The notes beneath the pieces are model-generated. The model did not search any database, was not told the origin of the DNA, and worked only from the letters and a program-made list of their open reading frames with translations. A program made the translations under genes and the position numbers. DNA of 64,000 nucleotides from CAZTHK01 sp964613215 (GTDB lineage Bacteria > Krumholzibacteriota > Krumholzibacteriia > Krumholzibacteriales > CAZTHK01): positions 62,001 through 126,000 of the forward strand of contig CAZTHK010000007.1 in assembly GCA_964613215.1 (NCBI GenBank). The letters run 5' to 3'. Position 1 is the stretch's first letter. Each line of letters begins with the position of its first letter. Positions 59,031-64,000 of this stretch are shown here, piece by piece.

Positions 59031-62000
59031 CTAATTCTGATCCCGGGAGGATAGTCCGTACTGGCGGATCTTCTTCAATATGGTAGGATAGCTGATATCC
59101 AGCTCTTCAGCAGCAGCCTTTCTGTTCCAGGAGTTTCTGTAGAGGGCGGCGGCAATCATCTTCCTTTCTAAATCCTTGATCTTTTCCGGAAGAGTAGCCT
59201 TTCCATCCGAATCATTTTCCTCAACTATATCACCGTCAAAGTTGATCTCCTTGTGGGAAATGACACCACCGCCGGGGGTAAGGATAACAGCTCTCTTTAT
59301 AACCTTCTCCAGCTCCCTTACATTGCCCGGCCATTCGTTGGCCAGCAGCAGTTCATGTGCATCCCCGGTAAACCCGTTGATACATTTACCATTCTCCCTG
59401 CAGAAAATCTCAAGATAGTGTCTGGCAAGGAGTTCTATGTCACCCTTTCTCTCCCTGAGTGGAGGTATATTCAGAGGAAAATCATTGATCCTGTAATAGA
59501 AATCCTCCAGCATACTTCCCTGCTTACACAGATTTTGCAGGTTTATCTTGGAAGCAAAGATCAGCCTTACATTCACCGGCAACATCTTATTGCTGCCCAC
59601 CGGCCTGACCCTGCTGGTGTCGAGGAACTGCAGCAATTTCCCCTGGAGCTGTAAAGAGGTCTTGCCAATTTCATCCAGAAAAACCGTCCCCCCGTCCGCC
59701 TCAGCCAGCAAACCCTTCTTGTCTGAAACCGCACCGGTGAATGATCCCTTTACATGGCCGAACAACTCACTCTCCAGTAAGCGTTCCGGCAGCGCTGCAC
59801 AATTTACATGAACGAATTTACCCCTTTTATCTCTACTGCTGAGCTTATGAATAGCCCGGGCAACCAGACCCTTTCCCGTTCCGGTCTCCCCGGTCAATAA
59901 CACATTTGAATCCACATCCGCCACTCTTTTGGCCAGGTTAAGCACTCTAAGCATCTTTTCATCCCTGGTGATGATTCTCTGAAAATGCCTGGCTTCTCCT
60001 CTGATTTGTGTATCATTGTCAGAATCCAGGATTCCCTTGAGCAGTATATCCAGGAAACCCGTGTAGGTCGCCACCACATCGAACCTGAAACCAAGACGGG
60101 GTGGCAACCCTCCTCCATCTTCCGACTGAAAGAAAAGCACTCCAAATCTCTTACCCTGGCTGCTGAGAGGATGGAAACACACCGGTGCATTTCCACCAGG
60201 CAGAATATCCCTCAGTTTGGACACCCGCCTGTCATGCTGAATATCGGTAACCAGAAATGTATCTCTGGTATCTTCCATGTCACTGCCTATAAACCAGCGG
60301 GCCAGTCTGCGGGACAGCTCCTCATCCATACCCTCCCGGGCCAGAATGGAAACCTGGCCATTACCGTTCGATCCATTACACAGGGCAACGAAACCGTGAC
60401 CGGCGGCAAGCCTCTTCATCAAATCGCCCAGGGTAAAATCAAGAAATTTCCTTATCTGAGGATCCAGCCCGGACAAACTATAAACCCTGCCCACCTCCTG
60501 GCCGGTATCCTCAGCCTCCCTGTTCCCGATTTCACTCTCCAGCTCCCTGCGGAGCCGGTCGATCCTGCCCTGTAATTCTTTGTTACCCAGGTTCTCAGCC
60601 AGAGCCTGTGCTTCAAAAAGATGCACCAGGCATTCGTCCCTGCCCCCCAATTCTTTCTCTATTCCCGCCAGCAGATAGTGACTTTCAGCAAGATCCTTCA
60701 GGTGTTCGTCCCTCTCGAAGAATGAAAGGGCCCTCATGACGTATTTCCTGGCTAAAGGCATGGAATTCTTATCTTCACCACCAGCCAGGATTCCAGCCAG
60801 TATAACCTTAGACCGGTTTGCCTCCAGGGGATTATTGACTTCAAGGAAACATTTTACCCCTTCCTCCAAAACCCTTACCGCCCGCTGGATTTCTCCCCTC
60901 TTCTCCAGAGCCATCCCCAGCGTCCTTCTGGCAAAACCTATTTCGTGTAATTCCCCGCATTTCCCGGCCATCCGGATCGCTTCGGTGGCGGTGGATGCAG
61001 CCTGTTTGTATTGCTTATTCATTAGATATGCCCTGGCCATCCGCTGCATTACCTCGGTCAGTATATCATTTTCAGGAGATATCTTTCCGGCTTTGCTCAG
61101 AGCCGAATTGTAATTTTCCAGAGCCTCATCCACAGAACCTTCAACTAATTTCAAATCCCCCAGGAATTCATCTGAAAGAGCGATCTCCCTTCCATATCCT
61201 CTTCTCTCCGAAAGTACCCGGGCTTCCATAAGGTGTTTCTCCGCAGAAGCCAGATTTCCCAGCCTTGTTTCTACTACCCCCAGCATCAGAGTGGACCGGG
61301 CATACTTCTGCTGATCTCCGAACCTCCTGGCAACCTTCCGGGCTGAAGATAGACAACCCTGGGCAGCGGGATAATTATACATCTTCAGATATACTATACC
61401 TACATTCAGCTTGACCCGCAGGCCGTGCCTGGTGAGACCTATCTTCCCGCACAACTCGCTGGCCCGGTTCAAGAAGTGTAAAGCCCTGCCCCATCTGCAG
61501 GCGTTCTTGTGAAGAAGACCCAGATTGTTGAGAACGAATGATTCCCCTACTATATCGTTTATTCTTCTGAAGGTGGAAAGGGCATCCAGAAAATACTGCT
61601 CTGCTTCGTTACTCTTCCCCCTTCTGAAGTAGCAGTTCGCAATCAACAGCTGTGCTCTGGCCACCTCCTTGTGTTCATCAGTGAAGCGTAGCACCTTGTA
61701 GGCGTCAAAACCGAACCTCAGAGCCTTTTCCAGCTCTCCCTTTTCCAACAGCACATAGCCCCTTCTGCTTGCCAGTATGCTCTTGCCTACCAGATCATCT
61801 TCCTTACAATGAGACTGGGCACTCTCCAGGAATGCCATAGCCTCCCTGAGTAAACCCTTCTTCTTATAACAGTCTGCTATTTTCAGATGGATTACTACCA
61901 GATTTATATCAGATTGAGGGGTTATATGTAATTTCTGGAGAGCTTTTTCGTAGTATTCCAGCGCTACGGTATAATTCTCGGTAGAAAAGTGCATATCACC

Positions 62001-62093
62001 AAGCTGTTCTTCATCCCCTACCGATTGATAGCCGTGATTGGAACTGCTTCGCTCTTTACTGAAATAGTCATTACCCTGAGGTTCTTCAGGCAT
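59031..62093 (-). CDS. TPR-GAF-AAA+ sigma54-dependent activator with Fis-type HTH
   Basis: 1020 aa. Residues ~30-520 are tandem TPR repeats (AFYLESAQS-like, ANCYFRRGKSNEAEQYFLDALSTF, LGVVETRLGNLASAEKHLMEA). A GAF-like domain lies at ~550-690 (DLMKRLAAGHGFVALCNGS ... GKRFGVLFFQSE). The sigma54-interaction AAA+ domain at ~715-945 has Walker A GETGTGKG, the sigma54-contacting GSFTGA, Walker B GGTVFLDEIG and an arginine-rich PPLRERKGDIELLARHYLE. A Fis HTH (SWNRKAAAEELDISYPTILKKI) is at the end. No receiver domain, so input probably comes through TPR or GAF. It lies beside an NtrC-type regulator and a small secreted protein. GGGAG precedes the ATG. Confidence 0.93.
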   Translation of the reverse strand: MPEEPQGNDYFSKERSSSNHGYQSVGDEEQLGDMHFSTENYTVALEYYEKALQKLHITPQSDINLVVIHLKIADCYKKKGLLREAMAFLESAQSHCKEDDLVGKSILASRRGYVLLEKGELEKALRFGFDAYKVLRFTDEHKEVARAQLLIANCYFRRGKSNEAEQYFLDALSTFRRINDIVGESFVLNNLGLLHKNACRWGRALHFLNRASELCGKIGLTRHGLRVKLNVGIVYLKMYNYPAAQGCLSSARKVARRFGDQQKYARSTLMLGVVETRLGNLASAEKHLMEARVLSERRGYGREIALSDEFLGDLKLVEGSVDEALENYNSALSKAGKISPENDILTEVMQRMARAYLMNKQYKQAASTATEAIRMAGKCGELHEIGFARRTLGMALEKRGEIQRAVRVLEEGVKCFLEVNNPLEANRSKVILAGILAGGEDKNSMPLARKYVMRALSFFERDEHLKDLAESHYLLAGIEKELGGRDECLVHLFEAQALAENLGNKELQGRIDRLRRELESEIGNREAEDTGQEVGRVYSLSGLDPQIRKFLDFTLGDLMKRLAAGHGFVALCNGSNGNGQVSILAREGMDEELSRRLARWFIGSDMEDTRDTFLVTDIQHDRRVSKLRDILPGGNAPVCFHPLSSQGKRFGVLFFQSEDGGGLPPRLGFRFDVVATYTGFLDILLKGILDSDNDTQIRGEARHFQRIITRDEKMLRVLNLAKRVADVDSNVLLTGETGTGKGLVARAIHKLSSRDKRGKFVHVNCAALPERLLESELFGHVKGSFTGAVSDKKGLLAEADGGTVFLDEIGKTSLQLQGKLLQFLDTSRVRPVGSNKMLPVNVRLIFASKINLQNLCKQGSMLEDFYYRINDFPLNIPPLRERKGDIELLARHYLEIFCRENGKCINGFTGDAHELLLANEWPGNVRELEKVIKRAVILTPGGGVISHKEINFDGDIVEENDSDGKATLPEKIKDLERKMIAAALYRNSWNRKAAAEELDISYPTILKKIRQYGLSSRDQN

Positions 62094-62141
62094 CGGTTAC
62101 TCCCAAAAGTAAGAACTTTATCAGAGTGACAGTATAAAAAT

Positions 62142-62468
62142 CTATTCTGTAGGTTCTAACTCGTAAGAACCACCCTTGCTATTCTCAAAAATACCGTTCT
62201 TCAGCTTTTCCCTCTCTTCGTCTCCTCCTATGGGATTCTTCTTCCCTCCAGCCAGGTCATCTGCGTCCCCTCCCAATCTGGTATGATCGTTGCTCTCCGT
62301 AATAACAAGAGGAACGATATTACCTCTGGTAAGGCTACTGATGCAACTATAAAAAATTGCCCTGATCATACTGTCATGGGAATGGATCTTACGGGTTTTT
62401 GCAGATACAGGAGCCGATAAAACGGAGAGAACCAGCAAGCAAGTTACGAATAGATGTACTCTCCTCAT
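62142..62468 (-). CDS. Small secreted protein of unknown function
   Basis: 108 aa from the ATG at 62468 (AGGGG nine bases upstream; an ATG three codons earlier is possible). A clear signal peptide (VHLFVTCLLVLSVLSAPVSA|K) leads to ~85 residues: KIHSHDSMIRAIFYSCISSLTRG, IVPLVITESNDHTRLGGD, then a charged, low-complexity tail (GGKKNPIGGDEEREKLKNG). No Cys pattern, repeat or family is recognised. It lies 48 bp upstream of the TPR-sigma54 activator on the same strand, so the two may be co-transcribed. Confidence 0.6.
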   Translation of the reverse strand: MRRVHLFVTCLLVLSVLSAPVSAKTRKIHSHDSMIRAIFYSCISSLTRGNIVPLVITESNDHTRLGGDADDLAGGKKNPIGGDEEREKLKNGIFENSKGGSYELEPTE

Positions 62469-62669
62469 CTTGACCATCCCCTTTCCACAGAAATACAATT
62501 TCCGGAAACACTGCACACTATCCCTAGTCCATGGAAAAAATAATAATCCCCCTGCCCGGAGTCAAATAATATTTTTAATAAAGTTGTGAAAACGTTGGGC
62601 TTAGCCTTCTTAGCACAATTTTTATGCAATAGTTAAATATACTCATAAGAAATATTGGAATAATAAAGA

Positions 62670-64000
<1,331 letters not shown>

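Overview
The window looks like chromosomal DNA of an uncultured Gram-negative bacterium of the FCB superphylum. Relatives such as Krumholzibacteria, Eisenbacteria, Latescibacteria or Zixibacteria are the kind of lineage that fits, but the sequence does not fix the phylum. Four things point this way. Three secreted proteins end in a FlgD-like 'YPNPF/VPNPY...GVY' tail of the type IX secretion (T9SS) sorting kind. There are three PorV/PorQ-like outer-membrane proteins. The primary sigma factor is short (287 aa) and lacks region 1.1, as in Bacteroidetes. LpxH- and barrel-type genes imply an outer membrane. Every gene but one (the LpxH-like hydrolase at 51.8 kb) is on the minus strand, so the window reads from right to left as a series of long, tightly packed operons. 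Start codons are often TTG or GTG with a good Shine-Dalgarno.

Layout from right to left. 64.0-59.0 kb: an NtrC-type response regulator cut by the window edge, a small secreted protein, and a TPR-GAF-sigma54 activator. 59.0-58.0 kb: the only long gene-free stretch, holding two strong dyad elements. 58.0-52.5 kb: a fibronectin-like lipoprotein, an M6-type metalloprotease homologue whose HExxH has been replaced, and a PorV-like protein. 52.6-50.0 kb: the LpxH-like hydrolase, a coiled-coil protein and rpoD with its terminator. 49.9-42.1 kb: cell-wall genes (M23 peptidase, AMIN/amidase_3/LysM amidase, YbbR, a PhnD-like binding protein, VanZ-like) running into hisS and aspS. 42.0-35.2 kb: two small lipoproteins, then phoH, pgpH, ybeY, a CorC-type transporter and DUF502. 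35.1-29.9 kb: mgtE, recO, glyQ, glyS. 29.8-23.9 kb: a self-contained three-gene unit of two related giant lipoproteins and a T9SS-type secreted protein, framed by a good promoter and a good terminator.

23.7-13.8 kb is one long gene string. It starts with a broken HD-domain gene and ppdK (pyruvate phosphate dikinase), passes through a CDP-alcohol phosphatidyltransferase and a PATAN protein, then three outer-membrane barrel proteins, and ends with two lipoproteins. Three adjacent proteins at its end carry AMPK/CBM48-like glycogen-binding modules in exported form. 13.3-0.6 kb is a single 4248-aa surface protein with six tandem Big_1-like Ig repeats, many further Ig/CARDB-like modules and a T9SS-type tail. 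A PorV-like gene follows it and is cut by the left edge.

The items most worth a second look are the exported CBM48 cluster, the M6 homologue without catalytic residues, the two dyad elements near 58.2 and 58.6 kb (one encloses a 23-codon frame exactly between its arms), and the frameshifted HD gene that has also lost its HD histidine. I found no CRISPR array, tRNA, rRNA or complete insertion sequence.
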